A stretch of 64,000 nt of DNA. Source: Dromiciops gliroides. Lineage: Eukaryota; Chordata; Mammalia; Microbiotheria; Microbiotheriidae. The position numbers and the translations under genes are program-made. The DNA lies in the NCBI RefSeq assembly GCF_019393635.1, contig NC_057861.1, positions 657,537,724-657,601,723 on the forward strand, written 5' to 3'. Numbering within the stretch: position 1 is the first letter of the stretch; every line of letters starts with the position of its first letter. This document shows positions 23,335-33,530 of this stretch, piece by piece. The notes under the pieces are model-generated. The model had not been told where the DNA came from, searched no databases, and worked only from the letters and a program-made list of their open reading frames with translations.

Positions 23335-23515
23335 TATGGAATGTTAGCCCTGGACATCACCTTATTTAAAGGTCATCTAGACCAAAACTCTTCTGTTACA
23401 GATGAGGGAACTGAGGTTCAGAAAGGGGAGGAAATTGGACCAAAGTCACATAGAGTTAGGGGAGATCTAAGATTTGAACCCACGTCCAGTGTCCATGCTG
23501 TTCCATAAAATGGAA
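23335..23515 (-). mobile_element. MIR/THER1-type CORE-SINE
   Basis: 'ggtcatctagaccaaaactc', 'gttacagatgagggaactga', 'aagatttgaacccacgtcc'. Confidence 0.78.
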
Positions 23516-23561
23516 CAATAGGCAGTGCCAATCACAGTAGAGCACAAAATGTTCAGATAAA

Positions 23562-23565
<4 letters not shown>

Positions 23566-23614
<49 letters not shown>
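23566..23614. repeat. (CT)n microsatellite
   Basis: About 24 uninterrupted CT units. Confidence 0.97.
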
Positions 23615-23617
<3 letters not shown>

Positions 23618-23734
23618 TTGTTGTAATGTTCTGTGTCAAGAGGAGATTCAACTAGACTCTAGTATAACAAATTGGATTGCTTATTCCTGTGGGCCATTGG
23701 GTTACAAACCACTTTGAATATTTCAGTGCCTTCA

Positions 23735-24045
23735 TAATCTGTTGCCTGGACTATTATAATATCCTTTTAATTAAGTTTTCTGACTTCTATCTCTTCCATC
23801 TCCATTCTCCATTTTCCACAAAACTGTCAAATGAATCTTCTTAAAATACACGTCAAACTGTTTTCCTCTCCTGATCAAGAAGGTCTGGATCCTAATTGCC
23901 TCTAGGGAGGAAAAATACAAACCCTTCTGTATGGAATTCAAAGCCCTTTAGTCTATTTCTAGTCTCCTTTTTTTTCCCAAGCTTACTACATAATTGTTCC
24001 CCTCAGACATTCTACTTTTCAGCCAAACTACCCTAAAAGTATTCC
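23735..24045 (+). mobile_element. L2 LINE coding fragment (sense)
   Basis: Sense L2 text: 'gcctggactattataatatc' (the decayed LDYCNSLL block), 'aaatgaatcttcttaaaata', 'caaactgttttcctctcctg', 'gaattcaaagccctttag', 'cagccaaactaccc'. It is the only clear L2 coding fragment on the + strand. Confidence 0.7.
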
Positions 24046-24381
24046 GGAAAGGAGGATGGCTGTATATTGCACATAACTGCCTGTTTTAGACCCAGTAGGA
24101 CTGACCTGGTATCATTTGAAAAGGACGGGAGGGCTACGCAAAGATTATTTGCCAACCAAGCAGAGACAAATCAAAGAAAAGGGACAAGCCCTTCCTCAAA
24201 AAGGGTATGGATAGGAGAGAGACAGAGAAAGGGAGAGATAGTAAGAAAAAGAGAGAAAAAGTCAAGTTGATTCCATGTTTAAGAACTGTGTCTTAAAGAC
24301 TTGTCTCCTTCTAGTTAATTCAGGTTCTATAGTTCTAGTTCTTTTTGCTAGACCTTTCACATTTATAAGTAAGGAATTAAG

Positions 24382-24534
24382 TTTTTTTTTTAAATTAATA
24401 AAGTATTTTATTTTTTTCCGTTACATGTAAAGATAGTTCTCAACCTCTGTTTATAGAAGCTTTACAATTTCAGATTTTTCTCCCTCCCTCCCCTCCCTCC
24501 CCCCTCCCCTAGACAGCAGGTAATCTGATATAGG

Positions 24535-24598
<64 letters not shown>

Positions 24599-24744
24599 TA
24601 ACATTAATCCTATTTCTGCATTAGTCATGTTACAAGAGAAAAAAAATCAGAGCCATGATGGAAAACCTCAAAATAGAAAAAAAACAACAGCATCAAAAAC
24701 AAAAGAAATAGTATGGTTCATTTAGCATCTATACTCCGCAGTTC
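24382..24744 (-). mobile_element. L1 LINE, 5'-truncated 3' UTR
   Basis: Reverse complement of the 3' UTR of the young L1 at 43.2-43.5 kb. It has the T-rich end, 'acatgtaaagatagttctca', the inverted purine tract (ccctccctcccctccctccc), and 'agtcatgttacaagag'. It is flanked by the 10-bp duplication aggaattaag at 24372-24381 and 24745-24754. An internal (TA)n(AC)n array at 24536-24595 replaced the TG/TA patch of the parent 3' UTR. Confidence 0.92.
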
Positions 24745-24857
24745 AGGAATTAAGGTTTTATCAAAGGCGTCCTTCCTTATTTGTAGGGTAAAATTTTTAA
24801 CATAGGTTCCATTGGTAGGTTGATGATATGAATCATTATTCCAGCCATATCATGATT

Positions 24858-24966
24858 AAAGTAGATACATTTCTCCAAGAATTTGTGGTGTCATCTTTGT
24901 ATGGGGGCTGTGCTAATCTTCTCTGTATTGTTTCAATTTCAGTATATGTGTGGCTGATGTGAGCAC
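24858..24966 (-). pseudogene. U6 snRNA pseudogene
   Basis: The minus strand starts GTGCTCACATCAGCCACACA and continues with the conserved U6 core 'atacagagaagattagcac', then 'aaagatgacacc' and 'caaattcttggagaaatg'. It spans the whole U6 length with about 20 differences and a 3' end lacking the T terminator, so it is a dead retro-copy. It is separated by about 100 bp from the neighbouring L1 fragment, which has its own target duplication. Confidence 0.93.
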
Positions 24967-25019
24967 CAGACACATTTCTGAGATATTCTCAGGTCTCCTT
25001 GGAGTCTACTTTTTATGCA

Positions 25020-25245
25020 AGAGGCAGCATGGGCACAATAGAAAGTATTCTGGGCTTAGAATTAGAAGATATGAGTCCTAGCCCCAAATCTAACACCAAC
25101 TAGCTGTTCGAGCATAGGCAAGAAATTTAATTTCCCTGTGCCTTAGTTTTCCCATCTGTTAAATAGGTATTTAACATAAAGTTGCTATGAGGATAAAAAG
25201 AAATTATCCATGAAAGCATTTTGTAAGTGCAAATGTCAACATATG
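25020..25245 (+). mobile_element. MIR/THER1-type CORE-SINE
   Basis: 'gggcttagaattagaagata', 'caactagctgttcgagcata', 'ccttagttttcccatctgtt', 'gttgctatgaggataaaaag'. Confidence 0.78.
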
Positions 25246-25905
25246 CCCATTGACTTGACTATACCACAGCTAGGCCTACATCTCAAATAAGATCCAAGAA
25301 AGAGGAAAATATCCCCTCTCTACAAAAATGTTCATAGAAGCTTTTTCTGTGGTGGCAGAAAAAAAATCAATGAAAACTAAAAGGATGTCCATGGCTTGAG
25401 GAATTGCAGATTAAGTTGTAGTATGTGAGTGCAATGGAATGTTTGTGCTGTAGGAAATGAGGAAATAGATGACTTTTAAAAGACATGGATAGACTCATAT
25501 GAACTGATGCAGAGTGAGGTAATCAGACACACAAAAACAATTTGTATATCAATATTATAAAAATTTTTGAGGACTTTTATAAATTGATGAAGGATGAAAT
25601 GAGCAGAACCAGGAGAACAATTTACATAATATCTGTAAAGAAAAGCAACTTTGAAAGCTGTAAGAACTCTGGTCAATACAATGACCATTCGTAATTTTAG
25701 AGAATCAATGATGAAATATGCTGTCCATGACAGAGGTTAAAGATGGAGAATGGATTAAAGGCGCAGAATCAGATGTATATTTTTTGTATGCAATAATTGA
25801 GAGAATTTGTTTTGCTTATGCATATTTGTTATAAGGAATTTGAAAAAACCTTACAATGAATTTGGAAGAGAAAGAAAATAGATTTTTATTAATTAAAAAA
25901 ATAAG
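25246..25905 (+). mobile_element. old L1, 5'-truncated 3' end
   Basis: Decayed ORF2 C-terminus: 'tgttcatagaagctttttct', 'tgtggtggcagaaa', 'gagcagaaccaggagaaca'. The 3' UTR ends 'aattaaaaaaataag'. Part of the C-terminal motif occurs twice ('gaggaaatagatgact...' and 'gaggacttttataaattg'). Confidence 0.75.
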
Positions 25906-26099
25906 TTGTGAGGAGTGCTACAGATGTGGAATGTTGCAAGTACTTCAGTTGAAGTCATTGTGTTATTAGTCTTACTGAATTTTTTTCCTTTGTTACAAAA
26001 GACCTCTCTTGGAGTGGGGGTAATCTATAAACATTTATAATGGAAAAATGGAAAACATTAATAAAACTTTAAAAAAATGCAAAGAGCTAGAGGACAAAC

Positions 26100-26985
26100 T
26101 TAATAATGATTAGAGCTGCTACTGGCTTCCCTTTATATTAGCTTATCAGCCCCATGACTTTCCATCCCTATCTCCCTTGCCATCCCCTCTTGCTTGGGAC
26201 GTCCTTGTTCCCTTTACTCACAGTGGCTTCAAGGGTAATACTCTTTTGCAGGTCATGCTCACCTATGTCCATATATGCCAGAGCTGAGGACATCTGGCTA
26301 TTGTACTTCTTGGTCCTCTGCCTCCAAGCCCAGATACCAGGTCCATCCCTACCTAATTTCAAACAGTTCATGAAGGAGTTGATTCTGAAGGATCAGGCTA
26401 GCCAGAGGGCTGAGATAGCCCTGTGCATCAAGCTTTACAAGAAGGAAAGCATATTTCTAAGAGCAGTTGCAAATACAATGATCATAGAGATTGTGCTAGA
26501 GAATAATTAGCAGAAGGCCAAGTGCAGAGGAGGCTGGTATGTAGCCTTCACCCACAAGAGCTTGCCCTGGAAGAGCTCCAAGATTTAGCAGCACCAGCAA
26601 GAGATCCAACCATGAATAGTTGCCAAAGGGCCACCACAATACAAAACAGAATCTGAAGCTTAGTTTCTCAACTTTACCCCCTTTCCCTGAAGCCTCTAGG
26701 GTCAGAAGATTTTTCTTGAGACCCACAGGACCTCTGGCCCCTCACCAGGACCTTGAGTAGACACTTTATCTTAAGAGAATTAAAAAAGAAGCTAACTAGA
26801 ATGGATCAATGAGGAGAGGGATAGAATTTCCTGGGTTCTAGATGCTGATAACTATTTGCTGTTGTCATTTTTTAACAAAAAATATTCTATGTATTCCAAA
26901 AATTAATTCACTAAATAAAAAACAAGTAAATGAATAAACAAGCAAGCAAGTTTGTAAACTAATAAGTAAATAAATATAAACTAAT
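26100..26985 (+). other. unassigned segment with a 118-codon open frame
   Basis: The open frame at 26154-26510 starts MTFHPYLPCHPLL and ends IIEIVLENN. I do not recognise it. The second half (KQFMKELILKDQASQRAEIALCIKLYKKES) is charged and helix-like, as in a real protein, while the first half looks random. A decayed processed pseudogene on the + strand is possible. No start context or splice sites support a live gene. Confidence 0.25.
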
Positions 26986-26989
26986 CAGT

Positions 26990-27205
26990 GTTATAGTGGA
27001 AAAAACACTGAACTTTGAAGAATTGAATTCCACTCCTAGCTCTGCCACTCACAAGCTAGGTGACCTTGGATAAATTATTTCAGCACACTGGACTTCACTT
27101 TCTCTCTCAATAAAGATAGCATAATAATAGCTGTCCTGTCTACTTCTTAGGGGTGTTATGAGAATCAAGAGGTTCCATAATCTATATAAATATAAAGGAT
27201 TATTA
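26990..27205 (+). mobile_element. MIR/THER1-type CORE-SINE
   Basis: 'ttccactcctagctctgcc', 'cacaagctaggtgaccttgg', 'gtgttatgagaatcaagagg', 'ctatataaatataaaggatt'. Confidence 0.8.
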
Positions 27206-27540
27206 ATGATGACGTTGAAGTACCAAGAACTTGTGGTAACTCCTTCATAGAGTTCCACTTAGTTTAACAGATATAAGAAGTCCAAGGGTTAAGTTCTCTT
27301 ACCGGGGGAGCACTCTTTCCCAACCCCCTCAGTGGTCCCCATACAGGGGAAGGATAAAGTAACTCTATGAAAATTGGTGTCTTCAAAGCCAAGTGGTTTC
27401 CCAGAATAAATAAAATTTAATGTGTGGTATTCATGCTAAGGGTAATTCCTCAAAGCCAAAATCAAAATGAAGTAGGAAATCTTAAAACTTGACAAGACAT
27501 TCTTGCTGGGACTTCTGCTTTCAGATTCAGATGCAAAAAA
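27206..27540. other. unassigned sequence
   Basis: Nothing recognised. Confidence 0.4.
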
Positions 27541-27544
27541 CCTA

Positions 27545-28240
27545 TGCAGAGGCTGTCAATCAATTAACCACTGTACATTTATTAAGCACTTACTATGTAC
27601 CAATCAATCAACATTTATTAAGCTCTTACTATATGCCAGGGACTATGCTAGGCACTGGGGACATAAAAAGAGGCAAAAGACAATCCCTACCTTCAAGTAG
27701 TTTAGAATATAATGAGGAAGATAACATGCAAATAGAGAGATAGAGAGATAGATACAGATATCTGGATATAGATGTAGATACACATAGATGTGTGTGTGTG
27801 TGTGTGTGTGTATATATACATATATATATACATACATATATACACACACACACACACAAAGTGAACTATATAAAGGATAAATAATAGAAAATAATTAAGA
27901 TGGAGACAGTGCTGTAATTAAGAGGGGTTGAAGAAGTCTTCCTGTAGAAAGTGGAGTTTTAATTTGTGATTTAAAGGAAGCTAGAGAGGTCAGTAGTCAG
28001 AATGGAGAAGGGAGAACATTACAGGCATGGAGAGCAAGGAGAGAATGCCTGGAGCAAAGAGATGGAATGTTTTTGTCCTGGAAATAACTGGGAGGCCAGT
28101 GTCACTGGGTTGATGAGTACATGTCAGGGAGTAAGGTGTAAGAAGACTAAAAAGGAAAGAGGAAGCTAGGCTATGCAGGGCTTGAATGCCAAACAAAGCC
28201 TTTTGTATTTGATCATGGAGGATAACTCTTTTTTTTTTTT
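27545..28240 (-). mobile_element. L2 LINE, 3' half (antisense)
   Basis: The inverted tail (acatttattaagctcttact, ccagggactatgctaggcac) is present, with its first units repeated. Then come 'caatccctaccttcaagtag', a microsatellite, and antisense C-terminal coding text. The minus frame at 27990-28196 has SLLTPYSLTCTHQPSDTGL and VISRTKTFHLFAPG, which fit the L2 protein C-terminus. One of the youngest-looking L2s here. Confidence 0.9.
27735..27862. repeat. compound GATA / TG / TA / CA microsatellite
   Basis: (GATA)-like, (TG)n, (TA)n and (CA)n runs inside the L2. Confidence 0.93.
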
Positions 28241-28244
28241 TTGA

Positions 28245-29035
28245 GGATAACTCTTAATAAAGCTCATCAGACCCTTCTGGTTTCTAGATGGATTTTGAGC
28301 TGGAAGTAAAATGGTGTTCTTGAACTTTTAAACTCTTTCCCAAGGTATGAACTTGCTTGATACATATATAAGCAACCTGAGGAGGTAATCATGTGTACTT
28401 TGAGCATCATTTCAGATAATACTGTAGAGAAGATTTTGGTTCTGGTAGAAGTTGGACTAGTTGGCCTCTGAATTGCCTTCCAGCTCTAAGATTCAATGAT
28501 TTTGTGATTCATCCTATCTAATTCACTCACCTGTGCTTTACTCTCTGTACAGAAATGGCACAAGACGGTGGTTCCTGAAGCAGCTGGAGGACTGAATATG
28601 GAGTTCGTCAATCTGGAAATCTCTAGCATGGTAATAAAAAGTCATGACATGTACTTTGGGTGGGGCTGGTTCCTAACTGGCTTCTCAGGGAACAAATGGA
28701 GAACTGGGAAAATTCTAATTCCTAGTCCTAACACCAAGAATATTACAAACAACCCAAAGGCCAATGACCAAATTCACAATCTGCATAAGCAAGCTGTAGC
28801 ATGTTGTCAGTAAAGACTTGTATGAAAGAAGTGGTATAAAAGATTACTCTGAGCAGGTGAATTCTGGCTAGTCATATAGCCAGTATGACAGACAATGCTA
28901 AGCAGCCTAAGCAGTGCAATAGAGATCTGGTGCCCTTGAGATTCCAAAGATCCAGAAACCAAGGGAAAAATATGTTCTGCTAGTAGCTATTCTCTGGAGG
29001 AGTTATGGGGAAAGGGAGACATGAATTATAGAGGA
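28245..29035. other. unassigned segment, possible decayed exon
   Basis: A pyrimidine-rich stretch and AG (ctttactctctgtacag, ending at 28551) are followed by an open stretch reading KWHKTVVPEAAGGLNMEF... to a GT at about 28631. This is exon-like geometry, but I do not recognise the peptide and see no partner exons. Confidence 0.2.
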
Positions 29036-29039
29036 TGAG

Positions 29040-29260
29040 AATAATAATAGTCCCTATGTCTCTAATACCTTGAGATTTATAAACAGCTCTTTGAGATAGA
29101 ATGTGAATGTTATTATTTCCATTTTAGAGCTGAGGGAAAAAGTCTGAGAGAGATGAAGTGATGGGTTAAGGGTCATATGGATAAGTATCTCAAATGAGAT
29201 AATATTTGTAAGTCACTTAGCATAGACCTGACACATAGTAGGTGTTATATAAACATTTGT
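29040..29260 (-). mobile_element. MIR/THER1-type SINE debris
   Basis: 'ttatttccattttagagctg' and 'aagggtcatatggataag' in antisense, then a sense MIR/L2 tail, 'cctgacacatagtaggtgtt'. Confidence 0.6.
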
Positions 29261-29494
29261 CTTCCTTTCTCTAAGTACCAGATCCAGAATTTGAGCTCAT
29301 GTATCACTTGATTCATTGTTCTCTGCCCTTTCTATTTTAGCACACTGTTAAGAGTGACAAGAAGTCTGGGAGGTCTATGTCAATGGAGCATCTACCAACC
29401 CCAATGAAATTGTGGCTTTTTCAGAGCCTCAAAGTGCCAGCAGGAGTAACTTTTAAGGTCCCTGATCTCATGAAATTCCTCCCTTTTTAGTAAT

Positions 29495-29625
29495 TCATTA
29501 CACACACACACACACACACACACGTGTGTGTATATACATATACATATATATATATTCAATGTATATTTGTATATGGAATATGTCTAAACAAACTCTAAAT
29601 ACTTACACACACATGCGTGTGCCCA
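29495..29625. repeat. CA / TG / TA compound microsatellite
   Basis: (CA)n at about 29500-29523, then (TG)n and (TA)n-like units. Confidence 0.93.
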
Positions 29626-29639
29626 AAGTGTTTATCATT

Positions 29640-29865
29640 GTTTCATCTTGAGGCAGAATCATGCTGTACTGAGTGGCTAGTTTCTAGACCTGGCCTCAGG
29701 AAACTCCAAATTCTTCTCCAGCTGGTTTCTAGCTATGGTATCTGGAAACTTTTCTTAGACTCAGTTTCCTCAACTGAAAAATGGGGAGAATAAATGTTAC
29801 CTACTTCCCAGGGCTGTTGTAAGGAACAAATGAAGGGCTGTGTGTGAAGCACTTTCTAAATTTGG
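29640..29865 (+). mobile_element. MIR/THER1-type CORE-SINE
   Basis: 'gactcagtttcctcaactga', 'aaaatggggagaataaatgt', 'cccagggctgttgtaaggaa', 'tgtgtgaagcactttctaaa'. Confidence 0.82.
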
Positions 29866-29869
29866 CCCT

Positions 29870-30990
29870 CCTTTTTGAAAAAAAAAATGTATATAACAGT
29901 AAGTTTATTCTATAACGCAGGACATTTTGGCAATTCCTGATTGTTCAATTGGATTGTCCCATTCTGTCCCTGAATCACAAACCCTGTACAATAACAATAA
30001 TAGTGCCCCTTCCTCAACATGACCTACAAATGCTGGGTATAGGTCATGAACACCATCAGTCTTACTCTGTCCTGTGTCAAGAGAGGATAATTTCAGTGCT
30101 TCTCCAGCCTTTCCACTGGAAGTGCTATGTGCTTGCTTTTTGAATCAGGATTTCCTGGACTGTTCTGGGATTTGGCATGAGCAGAAGATGTGGGTTAATA
30201 TTCCCCTAGTTCAGCATTGTATTCACAGAACTGAATTGCATCTTTTAGGAGCTGCCAGTGTGACTTTGAGGGGGCTTGGCAAATACAGCATCCAGAGAGT
30301 GCCCACAATCAGTATCATGTTCCAGCCTGCTAATGTTTGCTCCATGACATTAATACTGACAAATATACATGGGAATCTATAGTAACCTCATTGCCAAGTC
30401 CCTCTGCCTATAGGGAAAGTGAACTTTGGACACCAGACAGAGTCCTAGCCATCTTCAGAGATATACTCTGGGTGGATGATGTAGTATATTTGAAGGGGAC
30501 CCTTTAGAGACATTCTGTGGTCCCATTATGGAGATGATCCCAGTTATGTTGGGCAGCTGGTGAGAGTTTTTACTTGGAACATGGGAGCCTCTGATGGTGC
30601 CATGTTGATGTATTGCAAAAGAGATGCTGATTTATCTACTGCTTCTCTTCCATCTGGCCTATGGCTCTCCTGGAAGGAGATAACCCCACATCATGAATTC
30701 TAGCTAACAAGGTATTCATAATTCCAGATGAAACTCTGTTAGGAGTCTATATGAGCTATGTGACTTTCTTGAATAGGCTAGGGATCTCAATTTAATTTCA
30801 TTCCTCAGTCTCCCTTTTCTGTTGCTATGAGACTTATTAGAAGGGCTCCAAGTGAGAGGAAGGAGTGACCCAGACATAGTTTAGATCATTATATTTGGAG
30901 ATAAAATCAATTGGTTCTTTAGAGACTCCAGTCTACAATGGTCCTTTGTAGTAAAAGGATACGTAGGAAATTGAAAGAAAAAATTAATGA
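29870..30990. other. unassigned, possibly single-copy sequence
   Basis: 1.1 kb without a recognised family. The 102-codon frame at 30074-30382 has no known domain. Confidence 0.4.
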
Positions 30991-30999
30991 TGATGATGA

Positions 31000-31210
31000 T
31001 GGTTATTATGGTCATGCTAACAGTAAAAATTTCCATAGTACTTATTTCTATAGTACTTTAAGATTTAGAAATTGATTTCCTCACTATAATGCAAAGAGAT
31101 AGATAGTATGAGTTTTATTTCCATTTTAAAGACAAAACCAACACTCACTCATGTGAAATGATTTGTATAAGGTCACAAAGAACTGATATTTTCAAGAGTC
31201 CCTTCCTGAT
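31000..31210 (-). mobile_element. MIR/THER1-type SINE, degraded
   Basis: 'atagtactttaagatttaga' and 'atttccattttaaagacaaa' in antisense MIR order. An AT-rich TATG repeat follows at 31245-31345. Confidence 0.6.
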
Positions 31211-31374
31211 TGCTATAATTGTTATTACCTCATTGCCTCCCACATAACTTTACATGTATATGTATATATGCACATATCTATATATACATATACTACTTAC
31301 TTTATAGGTACAGATATATTTTTGTACATATATGGCATTTGTATATAGCATTTACTTATCTATAAACAAACTGT

Positions 31375-31630
31375 ATGCTTCAGTGGAATGAATGCTTCCT
31401 CAGGTTAGGGGCTGACTTCTTTTTAAAATTTATATCCCCAGGGCTTAACACACACTGTATCCCTTTTTTTTGGGGGGGGGCAGGGGGACTGAGGGTTAAG
31501 TGACTTGCCCAGGGTCACACATCTAGTAAGTGTCATGTGTATGAGGCCAGATTTGAGGGCTGGTGCTTTATCCACTGCACCACCTAGCTGCCTCCTGTAT
31601 GCCTTCTTAATATATACTTATTGATTCATC
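31375..31630 (+). mobile_element. L2 LINE 3' end split by a SINE
   Basis: Sense L2 tail: 'gaatgcttcctcaggttagg', 'ttatatccccagggcttaa', then after the SINE 'gccttcttaatatatactta'. Confidence 0.7.
31466..31594 (-). mobile_element. WSINE1-type SINE
   Basis: Reverse copy ending ccacctagctgcctc, with about 15 bases missing from the middle. It is flanked by ctgtatccctt / ctgtatgcctt. Confidence 0.9.
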
Positions 31631-31634
31631 AATG

Positions 31635-31800
31635 TGTCATTTGTTTCTCATATCAGTCTTGTGAAAATTATTGCTCCAGTTTATATTTGAAGAAACTGAG
31701 GCTCCAAAAGTCAAATGATAGGCTCCAAGTCACATTGCTGGTAAGTAGTAGAGCCCAGACTCTGAGTTAGAGTGACTCACAAATATAATGCCTTTCAATG
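31635..31800 (-). mobile_element. MIR/THER1-type SINE
   Basis: 'atttgaagaaactgaggctc', 'caagtcacattgctggtaag', 'agagcccagactctgag'. Confidence 0.72.
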
Positions 31801-31867
31801 ACATGACACTGCTTTTTGATGAATGCATCTAAGATATCTTTTGAGGAATTTTGCCATCATCCTTGGG

Positions 31868-32052
31868 GTCATAGAATTTAGAGATACTAGAGGATTTAAA
31901 GATTATCTAGTCCAAATCCTTCATTTTAAAGTAAACTGAGGCATGCCCAGAGAAGTGAAATAATTTGCCCAAAGTCACAGAAGTAATAATTAGTAGAATT
32001 GGGATTTGAATTCATACCCCTGACTCTAAATCCTTGACTCTTTGCATCACAT
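31868..32052 (-). mobile_element. MIR/THER1-type SINE
   Basis: 'tcatagaatttagagatact', 'tatctagtccaaatccttc', 'ttgcccaaagtcacagaag', 'gggatttgaattcatacc'. Confidence 0.78.
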
Positions 32053-32054
32053 CA

Positions 32055-32575
32055 TAGTGTTGATATTCTTCTCTCTGATGGTGGAACAAATCACTCTGGA
32101 CATATCTAATATTTGGGAATCTTTTTGGAAATTTCACATTCTGCATAAATAGGCAGACCTGGTTTAACTATGGATAATAAGATGCAAAAATTTCCATTGA
32201 AAGCCGCAACAGTATAGAACAGTTTTATCTGTATTATGCATAGATTACAGATAATAGTCATATCTCACATTTCATACATGCCTATCTGATCCTTTCTTTT
32301 AGGTGAATAAGCTTGGAATATCCTGCTGAGCACAGAATAAATACAACCAAAAATCAATCTGGGGAAGGAACTTCATTGAGAAAAGTGGGAAAGGCATTTG
32401 TGGTAGCCACTGATGACTGTTTGAAATTGATCCATTTCCAGGAGACATATGAACCAGGGGGATGACTGAGAACTGATGTGAAAAAAGTCTACTTAGGAAT
32501 CAAATCAAGTTTTGACTATTCCTTTTTCATATTTGCATGCTGGACACTGGCAATTCATCTCAGGTATAAAGAAAC
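32055..32575. other. unassigned sequence
   Basis: Nothing recognised. Confidence 0.4.
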
Positions 32576-32578
32576 TTA

Positions 32579-32588
32579 GTGTGTGTGT

Positions 32589-32620
<32 letters not shown>

Positions 32621-32632
32621 ATGGGGGGGGTG
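32579..32632. repeat. (TG)n microsatellite with G run
   Basis: (TG)n with one TATG interruption, closed by eight G residues. Confidence 0.95.
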
Positions 32633-32881
32633 GTATCTTGGGAATGTAAAACATGTATGGGCTGCAATCATGACATACCTGTCTAGCTGGAACATGAAAT
32701 CCTCTAAGTTATGCCAATGTAAGGCTGTCAAAATAGCTTGCATGGAGTTGTCGTGATCCTGCTACCACCCTAATCAACTATTATGAGGAAACTTGAGTTT
32801 TTATGTTTTATATACCTAGGGTTCATTTGTTTAAAATAAATAATACAGCAATCTAAGTAATGCACTAAGAATTTATCTCCT

Positions 32882-33022
32882 GGGCAGCTAGGTGGCGCAG
32901 TGGATAGAGCACCGGCCCTGGAGTCAGGAGTACCTGAGTTCAAATCTGTCCTCAGACACTTAACACTTACTAGCTGTGTGACCCTGGGCAAGTCACTTAA
33001 CCCCAATTACCTCACTAAAAAA
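32882..33022 (+). mobile_element. WSINE1-type SINE
   Basis: Nearly consensus (gggcagctaggtggcgcag ... ccccaattacctcac) with an A tail. It is flanked by atctcct on both sides. Low divergence suggests a fairly young insertion. Confidence 0.96.
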
Positions 33023-33189
33023 AAAATCTCCTCTCTCAGGTTGACACCAATTAAATGGAGAGTCTCTCCCTATTCCCCAATACTGCTCAACTATACATGT
33101 TGTATCAACAGTAGCAGATTTATGATTGAACAATAACCCAAGAAGTAACAAATTGATTTAGAAAGGGGTGAAGTGGTCAGATATTCACA

Positions 33190-33372
33190 TATTTATGCAT
33201 TCATTCATTACTTCCAAAAACATTATTGAATGTTCCTGAGGGTGAGGTACTACTATGGATACTAGTGATCTTTCACCTGAGTGAAGATGATAGGGAAGGC
33301 TTCATGGAAGAGGTAGCACTTGCATTATGACTTTAAGAAAGAGTTTTACTTTGGTAGAAGGAAATACATTTT
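33190..33372 (-). mobile_element. L2 LINE, first piece of a nested fossil
   Basis: Antisense L2 ('ggcttcatggaagaggtagc', 'tgactttaagaaagagtttt'). It continues at 36252-36370, 36545-36837 and 43531-43640, cut by the HAL1-like insertion, a MIR, a SINE and the young L1. Confidence 0.72.
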
Positions 33373-33375
33373 TTT

Positions 33376-33530
33376 GGTTTCCTTAGCACCTAATACAAGG
33401 CATTACACATAGTAGGTGCTTGATGAATTAAAATCATTATCTGATTTAGAATTTTATCTCATGATTTGGATTTACCTATCCAAGAATGCCATCTGCAAAT
33501 GTTTGGTACTAGCTATACTGAGAAATATGG
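33376..33530. other. possible 3'-transduced flank of the HAL1-like insertion
   Basis: Lies inside the 17-bp duplication but outside the recognisable L1 3' UTR. It contains an L2 tail ('cttagcacctaatacaagg', 'catagtaggtgcttgatgaa') and then unassigned sequence. Read-through transcription past a weak polyadenylation site of the source copy would explain it. Confidence 0.45.

Noticed and set aside
24858-24966. Functional U6 gene
   Set aside because: Too many differences from U6, no T-run terminator and no U6-type upstream promoter elements seen.
32882-33022. tRNA gene
   Set aside because: The tRNA-like head belongs to the SINE family found many times here, with A tail and target duplications.
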